From positions 12,968 through 76,967 of the forward strand of contig JAZNPK010000034.1 in the NCBI GenBank assembly GCA_045589595.1: a stretch of 64,000 bases of DNA, written 5' to 3'. This document shows, in pieces, positions 45,891 through 54,500 of this stretch. How positions within the stretch are numbered: position 1 is the stretch's first letter; the number at the start of each line of letters is the position of its first letter. Source of the stretch: SIG77 sp045589595. GTDB lineage: Bacteria > Verrucomicrobiota > Lentisphaeria > Victivallales > UBA1829. The position numbers and the translations under genes were made by a program. The notes beneath the pieces are model-generated. The model saw only the letters and a program-made list of their open reading frames with translations, was not told the origin of the DNA and made no database searches.

Positions 45891-46592
45891 TTACTTCGAC
45901 ATATTGAAGAAGAGCATGAAGGGGATCTTGCCGCCGGGGATGATGTTCACAAGCCCGAACTGGAGACCTTTACCGCCGGAGGCGATGTTGAAGAAGCCGA
46001 TCTGGAAACCATCGGTGGAATCTTTTGCAAGGTTCAGACCGCCGACCTGACAGCCTTTCAGCACTTTCGTGATGCTGAACAGACCCGCCTGACAGCCCGC
46101 AGATTCTTCCGTGATGTTGCCGATCACACCGGGCTGGAAACCATCCATGGTGCGGCAGATATTCAGTGCGCCCGCCTGAACACCCACAAGGTTGTTGGCA
46201 AGGTTGAACACACAGGATGCCTGCATCCCCACAAAACTGCGGGAGGAGAAGTTCAAACCGATGGCGGCTTCAAAACCTTCACCGTGTTTGTTGTAGTTCA
46301 TAAGCATACTGCCCTGAACACCGGTCATATATTCGGACCCGGAATACGCCCAGGAGGATTCAAAACCGACCATCGTGGCGTTTTTGCCGGTGACAACAGG
46401 CCAACCGGTCTTGATACCGATCGTTTCGGTGTTGTCCTGCCAGCCGGGGATCTTCGGCAGAATACCGAGATTGAAGATGGTGTAGGTGCGGTACTGGGGG
46501 CGTTCCCAGTCAAGATTGCTCTTGTCGGCTGCCGCGGCACTGAAGCAAACTGCGGCAATGGCGGACACGGTCAGAAAAAATTTCTTCATCAT
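45891..46592 (-). CDS. Exported surface-repeat protein, LA_2272-like
   Basis: A 233-residue protein with signal peptide MMKKFFLTVSAIAAVCFSAAA. The mature part is built of short repeats of form G-x-Q-x-G-x-x-N: 'VGVQAGALNI', 'AGCQAGLFSITKV', 'KGCQVGGLNLAKD', 'DGFQIGFFNIA', ending GLQFGLVNIIPGGKIPFMLF. This pattern matches the LA_2272-type surface repeat family known from Leptospira, fusobacteria and Bacteroidetes, whose function is not known. The fold is probably a beta-solenoid at the cell surface. The neighbouring 46626 gene is a shorter paralogue with its own signal peptide, 33 bases upstream. Confidence 0.75.
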   Translation of the reverse strand: MMKKFFLTVSAIAAVCFSAAAADKSNLDWERPQYRTYTIFNLGILPKIPGWQDNTETIGIKTGWPVVTGKNATMVGFESSWAYSGSEYMTGVQGSMLMNYNKHGEGFEAAIGLNFSSRSFVGMQASCVFNLANNLVGVQAGALNICRTMDGFQPGVIGNITEESAGCQAGLFSITKVLKGCQVGGLNLAKDSTDGFQIGFFNIASGGKGLQFGLVNIIPGGKIPFMLFFNMSK

Positions 46593-46625
46593 GATTAACA
46601 GATCTCCTTGTGATCGTTTGAATGC

Positions 46626-47123
46626 TTAAAGACTGAAGTTGAAAAGGATCATAACAGGCAGGAAACCGTTTTCCATGATGTTGATCACACCGAACTGGAT
46701 CCCGCTTTTCGCCACATTGAAGGCACCCACCTGAACACCGGCTTCTTCCGTCAGATTCACTGCCGCGATCTCAACACCGCAGGATTTTTTGCCGGCGGCA
46801 ACACAGGAAATACGGACGCCGTTCATGGCTTCATCGGAAATGGCGAACGCAGTGGCATACTGGAAACCGTTCACTTTGGCGGACTGGGAGCCGATAATGG
46901 CAAAGTCCACACCGTTCACAGCTGCGGCTCCGCCGCACACCGGCAGACCGAAACGCAACCCGTAAACCGGGGCGGTGTCCTGAGTCTGGGGCGCACCCTT
47001 GAGCATACCGATCTGGAAAATGTCGAATGCCTGATCCGGTTCAATGTAATCCTGTCCGTTGACTGCACCAGCGCTGAACAGAGCGGCGACTGCGGTAAAG
47101 ACCGCCAGAAGTGTTTTTTTCAT
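46626..47123 (-). CDS. Exported surface-repeat protein, LA_2272-like (short paralogue)
   Basis: A 165-residue protein with signal peptide MKKTLLAVFTAVAALFSAGA behind AAGGAG; a longer upstream frame exists but has no support. Repeats include 'NGVDFAIIGSQSAKVNGFQ', 'CGVEIAAVNLTEEAGVQVGA' and a final block ending MENGFLPVMILFNFSL, very close to the ends of LA_2272-type proteins. First gene of a two-gene unit with 45891. A weaker promoter candidate, TTGAAA with a 16-base spacer and TACTTT, lies 60-90 bases upstream. Confidence 0.72.
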   Translation of the reverse strand: MKKTLLAVFTAVAALFSAGAVNGQDYIEPDQAFDIFQIGMLKGAPQTQDTAPVYGLRFGLPVCGGAAAVNGVDFAIIGSQSAKVNGFQYATAFAISDEAMNGVRISCVAAGKKSCGVEIAAVNLTEEAGVQVGAFNVAKSGIQFGVINIMENGFLPVMILFNFSL

Positions 47124-47473
47124 ACCGTTTCTCCTTGTTGTATCAAGTCGTTTTGTGTCGTTGTTACTGCAATTTGGGAAATAAAGTACATCCCCAAAAA
47201 TGATTTTCAAGTCAGAACTGTTCTTTTTGCATATATTTCTGCCGGAATACGGCTCAAAAGCCCATAGACAACTGAAAATTCCCGCCGGAGTTCCGTTCAG
47301 CGCAGCAAAAAACATAAAAAACGGGGTGAAAAAGGGTGAAAGATTAATTTTTTTGTAATTTTCGACAGAGTAAGGTCAACAATATCGATAATATGTATTG
47401 TAATCCCGTTGTCAGACAGCAATATTCACAAAGCAGCGGGCGGAGAAAACAAATATGAGCAGCAAGGGACAGA
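47124..47473. other. Intergenic region without a recognised gene
   Basis: Apart from the upstream region of 46626 (47124-47230), this AT-rich stretch shows no convincing frame, RNA gene or repeat. A 71-residue minus-strand frame here has no ribosome-binding site and no recognisable composition. Confidence 0.5.
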
Positions 47474-47575
47474 TCACGGGTTCCGGGGGAGTTTACGCTC
47501 CCGCGCATTCCGCAGATCCGCTTTTGCTTTTTCAAATTCGGGGCTGAGTGCCAATGCACCTGCAGGCATTACCAT
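47474..47575 (-). CDS. Possible 33-residue small protein
   Basis: ATG 47573-47575 on the minus strand lies behind AAAGGAATCGATC, a good ribosome-binding site, and encodes 33 residues. It begins MVMPAGALALSPEFEKAKAD, continues with charged helical sequence (RNARERKLPRNP), and ends at TGA. The helix-like amphipathic composition is more protein-like than the surrounding frames. No family recognised. It may be a chance frame. Confidence 0.35.
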   Translation of the reverse strand: MVMPAGALALSPEFEKAKADLRNARERKLPRNP

Positions 47576-47674
47576 GATCGATTCCTTTCCGCTGTTCCGG
47601 CTGTCATTTACCATACATCAGCACAGCTGAAGGATATCTAATGTCCACTTGCGTTACGGATGCCGTTTTTTTAC

Positions 47675-47711
47675 AAAAAAAGCTGCCGCAAAATTTTATT
47701 CTGCAGCAGCT
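47675..47711 (-). terminator. Terminator of the 941-residue beta-helix gene
   Basis: On the minus strand AGCTGCTGCA (47702-47711) pairs with TGCGGCAGCT (47681-47690, one G-U pair), followed by seven T's. Confidence 0.9.
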
Positions 47712-47740
47712 GATGTTCTTGGAAGACGGTGGGAGCGGTC

Positions 47741-50566
47741 TCAGTTCTGTTCCTGGATCAGATCCAGGATCTTGAGTTCGATCGTTTCATCCCAGCCGCG
47801 TTTGACTTCTTTTGTGCTGCGTGCTTCGGAAACATTGACTGTCCATTTGGGGGACGGTTCGCTGACAGGAGTGCCGTTGAAGTTTGTGCCGAGGATATCG
47901 AAGCGGATGGCTTTCTGATTTTTTGCGCCGGGCGCTTTCACGATACATCCGGCGGTGTTCACAATGTCGCACTGCTTGAAGATCACGCTGCCGGGCTGAT
48001 CATCGGTTTTCTGCGCGCGCGTATCGTACATATCGAACGTCGGAGCGGATCCGGTATCAATGAGACAATTTTCCAGCGTAATGACGCCGGTGGAATAGGA
48101 CGGCGTGTTGATCAGCGGTTTATCCGTGTTTTTCACAATACAGTTGATGAGTGTGACTTTACAGGGGGTGATCCACCAGCCGTGCCGCATATCCACATTT
48201 TCCAGTGTGCAGTTTTCCAGGATCAGATGGGTTTCCTGACTGAGCTGGAAATGGGTGTTTTTGATTTTGCAGCCGGAGATTTTTTTCGTTGCCTTAAACA
48301 TTGAGAACTTGCAATTATCGATGATGCAGTTCACAAAGTTGGAGCGTGCGAGCCATGTGAGGCTGGTATCGCGCAGACGGCTCATCAGCAGGTTAAAGCC
48401 GGAATCGTTCGGCATTTTGCTCAGATCGGATCCGTAAAGTGCGCCGGTTTTCCGTGCCTGGATGCCGCCGCCGGAGAAATTACCGCGTGCCAACAGCAGC
48501 CAGTTGCTGTCCAGCGGTCTGCTTTTTCCGGCAAGTTCCGCCGCATAAAGATTCATCAGATCAAGGGGGTCGACTTCTTTGTGGTCATCGCCGTAGCGGA
48601 CGTTGCCGGTATAAGTGTTATTATCTTCGATCCGGACGAGACGGGTGCGTTTTCTGTTGGCATAACCGAACGAGGCGGATTTGAATTTATTTTTGCGGAT
48701 CACATAAGCTGCCGTGCGGCTCCAGAGGTGAAGCGCCGCTTCATTTTCTTCAAAGACGAAATTGTGACCTGCGCATGTGAGCAGTTCGTTGCGGGGGTTG
48801 CCGATAAAACGGTTGCGGTAGAGCCAGACATCCTGCATCATATCCCAGCCGTCTTCCGCGTCGAAGGCGCAGCACGCCAGACTTTCGCCGCTGCGGGTGA
48901 TCGTGAAGTTTGCGAACTTGAAGTTATACATGGCGCAGGGCGCAACACCCACACAGCGCGCGTTCTGGACCAGGATATTTTCAAAAACGCAGTTCTGGGG
49001 GACCCGGAAGAAGTTGACATAGAATCTCTGTTCCTTGATCTCCCCGGCAGCCCAGACGGTCACGCGGACATATTCGGCTTTGGCAGGCACATAGACGCGG
49101 CGGTACTGCTCGCCGTCGATGGTCGTCAGATATTTCTTTTCGCTGTCGTAGAAATGGAACATCAGATTCCAGTCGTCCATCGCCATGCCCTGATAACCAA
49201 GAGCGCGGGAGGCGGTGATGCAGCCGAATTTTTCCTTGAGCAGTTTCACCGACACCATCTGACTGATCTGGAGACCGGGCTTTTTGATCTCTTTTCCGGT
49301 TTTGCGGTTCACGGTCCCGGGCGTAAATTTCAGGGGGGAGAACCCGGAGAAGTCCGCACTGCGGAATCCGTTGGTAACGCCGTAACCGGTGATGAAACGG
49401 ACCACCAGATTTTTGACGCTGCAATACTGCGATGAGCCGGAAATATCCACCCCGTTCAGCCATTCGGATTGTTTGTTGACGGAATAATCGTGTTCAAAAT
49501 AATCCCCTTCCAAAGTCCCGTTGAGCAGATGTGAATCAAAACAATCCTGAAGACTGATCATCACCGCGTTCTTTTCGGTATTTCCGTTCAGCTTGATGGT
49601 GGCACCATTGAGGTCAACGGTCATTTTTGAGGGCAGCAGGATCGTGTTCTTATGGGAAATGCGGTATGTGCCGGGCAGAAAAACAACTTTCCGCACGCCT
49701 TTTGCGCTCATATCTTTCAGAAACTGATTGATCGCATTGCCGTTCTTTTCGGCGTCCGCTTCCACTTTCGCCTTGTCGTAGGAGGGATGATAGATCACTT
49801 TTGCCGTTTTTCTGCTGTAAGAATTGGGCAGCCATTCGGGCGTGGGCAGATCATACGCGCCGCACTGTTTGCCGATCAGAAGATCAGCCGGTGCTTTTGA
49901 ACTGCCGACAACGATCAGATATTTTCCGGCGGGCGGTGTCAATTTTGCAGCGGCAGCCTCCACAATGGCTTTCGTTTCTTCCTCTTTTTTATCGGTGGCA
50001 TCCACAAAATGCAGGATCCCGTGATCGCCGTTCCGGTCGATTCCGTACTTGGAAAGATCGTTTTCCGTCATCTTATATGTATCGGCGGCAGGAATCTCAA
50101 ACGTGGTTCTGACGCGGAACAGATGGAAGATGGAAGGGGAGTAACGCTTCTGCCGGTCGATGGCATACAACCGCAGCTGATAATCGCCTTCGGGCAGTTT
50201 GCCGACCTCGAATGTATGGTCGCCGGCACCGATATTTCTCATTTCAAATTTCTGTTCTTTCTGCTTGGAATCGGTGATCCGCAGAAATACATTGAACCGG
50301 TGGCTCTTGTCCTGAAGCCGGTACTCCGACTGATGCCAGTCCGTCACATAAAATTTGATTTTGATGTCCTGATCCGTCCGCACATTCGGCTCCACATAGT
50401 AAATGGAGAGATACGGCACTTCCAGATCGGTGGAAAGGACCAGATTTTGGGCGGCGACAGTGGCCTTTTCCATATTTGCCGCTTCTGTGGGGGCGGGCAC
50501 CTGAGCGGAAAGTCCGGCGGCAAACAGCATGGTAAAAGCGAGAGAAAGGATTTGCTTGAGATTCAT
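47741..50566 (-). CDS. Exported large parallel beta-helix protein
   Basis: A 941-residue protein with signal peptide MNLKQILSLAFTMLFAAGLS. Residues 45-160 look like an Ig/FN3-type sandwich ('SHRFNVFLRITDSKQKEQKF', 'EGDYQLRLYAIDRQKRYSPS'). From about residue 260 it has the pectate-lyase-3 opening ('VRKVVFLPGTYRISHKN', 'MTVDLNGATIKLNG') and a long right-handed beta-helix, then a second set of coils after residue 680 ('GCKIKNTHFQLSQETHLILE'). It is a longer paralogue of the 607-residue protein at 32093. Probably binds or degrades a surface or host polysaccharide. Start 50566 follows AGGATGATCAA. Monocistronic. Confidence 0.87.
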   Translation of the reverse strand: MNLKQILSLAFTMLFAAGLSAQVPAPTEAANMEKATVAAQNLVLSTDLEVPYLSIYYVEPNVRTDQDIKIKFYVTDWHQSEYRLQDKSHRFNVFLRITDSKQKEQKFEMRNIGAGDHTFEVGKLPEGDYQLRLYAIDRQKRYSPSIFHLFRVRTTFEIPAADTYKMTENDLSKYGIDRNGDHGILHFVDATDKKEEETKAIVEAAAAKLTPPAGKYLIVVGSSKAPADLLIGKQCGAYDLPTPEWLPNSYSRKTAKVIYHPSYDKAKVEADAEKNGNAINQFLKDMSAKGVRKVVFLPGTYRISHKNTILLPSKMTVDLNGATIKLNGNTEKNAVMISLQDCFDSHLLNGTLEGDYFEHDYSVNKQSEWLNGVDISGSSQYCSVKNLVVRFITGYGVTNGFRSADFSGFSPLKFTPGTVNRKTGKEIKKPGLQISQMVSVKLLKEKFGCITASRALGYQGMAMDDWNLMFHFYDSEKKYLTTIDGEQYRRVYVPAKAEYVRVTVWAAGEIKEQRFYVNFFRVPQNCVFENILVQNARCVGVAPCAMYNFKFANFTITRSGESLACCAFDAEDGWDMMQDVWLYRNRFIGNPRNELLTCAGHNFVFEENEAALHLWSRTAAYVIRKNKFKSASFGYANRKRTRLVRIEDNNTYTGNVRYGDDHKEVDPLDLMNLYAAELAGKSRPLDSNWLLLARGNFSGGGIQARKTGALYGSDLSKMPNDSGFNLLMSRLRDTSLTWLARSNFVNCIIDNCKFSMFKATKKISGCKIKNTHFQLSQETHLILENCTLENVDMRHGWWITPCKVTLINCIVKNTDKPLINTPSYSTGVITLENCLIDTGSAPTFDMYDTRAQKTDDQPGSVIFKQCDIVNTAGCIVKAPGAKNQKAIRFDILGTNFNGTPVSEPSPKWTVNVSEARSTKEVKRGWDETIELKILDLIQEQN

Positions 50567-51175
50567 TTGATCATCCTGCAGGTTAAGATTATTGTACAAT
50601 TATTGCACCACATAATATAGCACATTGTAATATAGCACATTTTTTCTATAATACAAGAGGATGCGGCATGCCGTTTGACATCAAGCAAAACATCATAAGC
50701 CACTAAATTTTCAAAACCACCGCCGCTTGCTGCATAATTAAACGGCTTCCCATCAAGTAAAATCTGCTCTTTGTTTTTTTCGTGCGCATCGTTATTGGCG
50801 TACCACTCTGCCACGCCCCTGCTGGAAGACCCATACAGTCCCCTGCCGTAGACCTGAGCGTCTTCGCCGGTGCCATAATCCGCCGCAGACCCCGTCCGGA
50901 CATCTTCAACCGAAAACCTCAGGTCATTGTCCGTATCACTTGCATTTTCAGGATTTTGTGGTATATTATTATCAGCAGCCGGAAGTTGGTGCGGAGTTTC
51001 TTCGTTTTCAAAACGGGGTCCCGTGGAGTCAGCAACATTAGTTGTATCTCGAACTTTCCGGCTGAAATTTATATGAGTTATATCATAAAATGTGCTGTTT
51101 CCGGTTTCAGGAACCCATACAATCAATTCCCCGGTGTAAACTTTTACTTCATTTGTTCGGAGCGCGGACAGTAGT
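50563..51175 (-). pseudogene. Remnant of a phage-type polyvalent protein with ADP-ribosyltransferase-like end
   Basis: The minus-strand frame from about 51170 has 'NEVKVYTGELIVWVPETGNS', an Asn/Asp/Pro-rich linker ending DNDLRFSVED, then 'GTGEDAQVYGRGLYGSSSRG' and 'VAEWYAN'. The GTGE-AQ-YG-GLY-VA-YA pattern is that of the ADP-ribosyltransferase module found in large polyvalent proteins of phages and integrative elements. Those proteins are normally over a thousand residues, and here only about 170 remain. The match ends near AYDVLLDVKRHAA (about 50660), where it runs into the promoter of the beta-helix gene. Residues upstream of 51175 do not look coding. Best read as a decayed fragment of a mobile element. 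Confidence 0.65.
50613..50656 (-). promoter_or_regulatory. Promoter with a tandemly duplicated -10 element
   Basis: On the minus strand AATGTGCTATATTA occurs twice, 15 bases apart (50628-50641 and 50613-50626). TTGTAT at 50651-50656 lies 16 bases upstream of the first TATATT (50629-50634); the second TATATT is at 50614-50619. Both have the TGTGC extension seen in other promoters here. Confidence 0.7.
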
Positions 51176-51439
51176 GAGCAGCGGTGGCAAATCGAACTCT
51201 TTTTCAAATGGATCAAGCAGAATTTGAAAATCAAAAGTTTTCCCGGCACAAGGGAAAACGCTGTGATGTCACAAATCCGGCGGACGCATCGATGAAAATG
51301 TGGTCCGGCGGAAATCGGAAAAAAATTGTTTGCCGTATCACGGAAACTGCGCAATTCCACCAACGATTCCGACCGTCCGGGCAAGTATCCGGACCGGTTC
51401 GGGCTTACATTTGCCCGGTGTCAGAAGGCGTGAGGACGC

Positions 51440-51472
51440 AAAAAAAACGCAGCCGCATTTCTGCAGCTGCGT
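51440..51472 (-). terminator. Terminator of the 1444-residue protein gene
   Basis: On the minus strand ACGCAGCTGCA (51462-51472) and TGCGGCTGCGT (51447-51457) form an 11-bp stem with a GAAA loop, then seven T's. Confidence 0.92.
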
Positions 51473-51504
51473 TCCGTGTCTGATATTTGACGGGTGGACG
51501 GGAT

Positions 51505-54500
51505 TTATTCTTCCACGCCCGCAACGCCCTGGATCAGCAGAGTGGGATCACTCGCTTTGAAATCAAGAAGATCCAGTTTCTGCCGGTTCACGCCCACCGT
51601 GACGCCGAGTACCTTCACGGGGAAGTCGATCTTTTTGTTTCCTCCGCTGCTGACCCACTGATCACTGACGGGACCGGGGCTGGTGGTGGTGAAAAGATTT
51701 GTCTTCACGAGAGCGGCGCTGACAAAACTCCAGCCGTCGAAGTTCACCGCCAGTTCGCCCGGCCAGTCCATAATATCGCAGCCCCAACATTTTCCGGTGG
51801 AGAGATTTTTGAAGATCTCGCCTTCCGCATCCTGAATGATGAACCGGATCTGACCCCAGTTGGAGTTTCCTTTGACCCAGAGTCCCACTGCTTCCGGTTC
51901 GCCCTTGATGGCAATGGGGTCCTTGAGCATCACGGTGGTGAATTCCGTAATGTATTTGCTCTTGTACTTGTCGTCTGCCGTCAGCGTCAGGGCGAGGGCT
52001 TTGCCTTTTTCCGGATCGTTCACAGTTGCCGCTGTAAATTCCGCCGGTTTCAGAATGGGCAGGAAGTTGGTATGATGCGTTGTGAAATCCGGATCGGGTG
52101 CAACCGTCACTTTTTCCACATCGTCAAAGGCACCTGCAATGGTCCCCTTTGCTGCACGTGCTTCTTCTTCCGGGAAGGATCTGCCGGTGATCTTCACCGA
52201 TTCCAGCGGTTTTTCTGTGGTGACATAAGTCACTGCTGTTCCGCTCTTTACGGTGATCTCTCTGCCGTCGGCATTGCTTTCTGTCCCGTAAAGTTCCGTA
52301 ATCAGTGCTTTGCCGGAGGGGTTGACAACGGCAAGGTCCACATTGCCGCGGGCTGCCCAGAAAGCGGTCACGGTTTTTCCGTTTTTGATCTTGAATTCCA
52401 GCGCGTACACCGTGGTGCTGCCGGTGGGGATCTGACGCACAAATTTTGCGCCGTCCAGCACTTTTGTCAATGCCGCATAAGCGACGTATGGGCGTTTGGG
52501 ATAAACGTATGGGGCACGCTGAACGATACCGGAACCGCCCCAGACGCCGTTGTAATAGGCATTGGTGCAGTCGAAGAAAAGACCCGGCCCGATGAGGGTG
52601 AAATCATTGGCGAGGGAGATCAGGGTATCGCGCATGTACCATTCTGCCAGTTTCTGTTCGCCGATGGTATGTTCGCTGCGGTAAACAAATTCCCAGCAGC
52701 CGTCCAGTTTCAGTTTGCCGTCAGTTTTGCCCAGTGCTTTTGCGGCATCCTGTGTGATCCGCATTCCCTGCAGACCCACTTCACTGAGCCGTTCCGGCGG
52801 AATGGTCTGGGACGGCGTTTCGATCCCGATACTGTCGTACCAGTTGATATCGGCACCGGCGCGGACCGGACGGACCAGAGCACCGGTACTGGAGGAACTG
52901 TTGCCGATCTGGAGCCGCAGAGTCGGGAAATGTTTTTTGATGATGCGGCGACATTCTTTCAGGTATGCCACAAAGATCTTATCCGCTTCTTTCTGTTCAA
53001 TGCTTTTCTGTGAGAGGGGCATATTCAGCAGTTCTTCCGGGATCCCGCAATGGGGGGCGGATTCGTGCCAGATCATCACATAGGTGTAATGACCCCAATC
53101 ATCCTTCATATCATTTTTCATTTTCCGGACGAACCATTCTTCGCCGGTGAGTTTCACCTTGATCTTCTTTTTGGGATCGGCAGGATCCGGCTGCATTTCT
53201 TCCACGTCGTTGAATTTTCCGGTTTCCGCATTGAAATGACGGATGGACGGCGTGGAACTGGTTCTGCCGCAGAGGAAATCGTATTTTTCCGACACTTCTT
53301 TTGTGGGGGCATGAGTGGATTTACGGATACCCGCCTTCTTCAGCAGCGGACCGCCGAGTTCAAAGTCGTCGGGCGAACCGTGAGTCTTGAAGAACCACCA
53401 CGTTCCGTAGGGGCTTTCCTGTTTTGTGGTAATGCGTGTGTTTTTGCCGAGAATGGCAAAACGGGCGGGATGCAGAATGGACATATCATTTGCGGCAGTC
53501 ACTTCCACATCCAGTTCATAGAAACCGACCGGCGCTTTCAGGTCGATCGTAAATTCCGTGGTGTCACCGGTTTTGGCAAGACTGTAATCCCGGCTGCCTT
53601 TGAATTGAACTTTGCCGTCTGTACCTTTGGCGGTCCAGTTGACTTTACCTTTTGCGGCGGGCGCGACAGCCTTCAGGGTCACGGTGGTCACCGCTTTTTC
53701 ATCTTCGGTGAAAACGTTGCCGGGAGACGCCTGTTTGAAGTCCAGCAGCACCGGCATTTTTTCCAGTGTCACCGCGAAAATATTGAATGCGCTCCGGCTG
53801 TAGGGATCGGGTTTTACACTCAAATTCCACTGCTGATGATGTTCAAAGGGTTTGCCGTAAAAATCAATATCCAGATGGGTTTTCCGGGCGGCGGCATCCG
53901 AGATCTTTCCGACATTGAGGGGGATCGTTGTGCTGTACAGGGGAAGTTTTCTGCCCTTGAGCATAATGGTCCCGACCTGCTTGAAGGAATCGGGGATCCT
54001 GCCGTTTTCAACTTCAATGGTGGTGTCCGCCAACATGTTGCTGCCTACGCCGGAATCCTGATAAAAATTGGCGATTTTTGCAGTCAGGACGACATCTTTT
54101 GCCGGATCGGGATCCAGTGCAAAGATCACATGGGCTTTGTGATAAAGTGCGGCAGGAACACGGAAATGGACCGCGCCGGGGAAATTATCCGCCGGTTTTC
54201 TGCCCAGATATTCATCTCCGGTCAATCCGGATGCGCCCTGTGCTTCGTGGCAGATGGCGATATCCGCAGAATCCAGCGGATCCGCAACGGCATAAGGCAC
54301 GCCGCCGATGATCTGTCTGCCGGCTTTCAGGCTGCTCGCCGTGGCATCGGCGAAGGCTTTTGCGCGGGGATTGGCAGCCAGATCCAGTGTGTAGAAACGG
54401 GGATCGGATTTTACATTTTCTTTCAGTTTGAGCTGTGCGACACCGTTGCCGATGAAATCCACTTTCTGAAGCACTGCCAGCGGCAGATCTTTGATCGCCT

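Noticed and set aside
51175..51384. N-terminal part of a longer frame joined to the polyvalent-protein fragment
   Set aside because: Cys/His/Arg-rich with no similarity pattern; probably non-coding sequence left open by chance.
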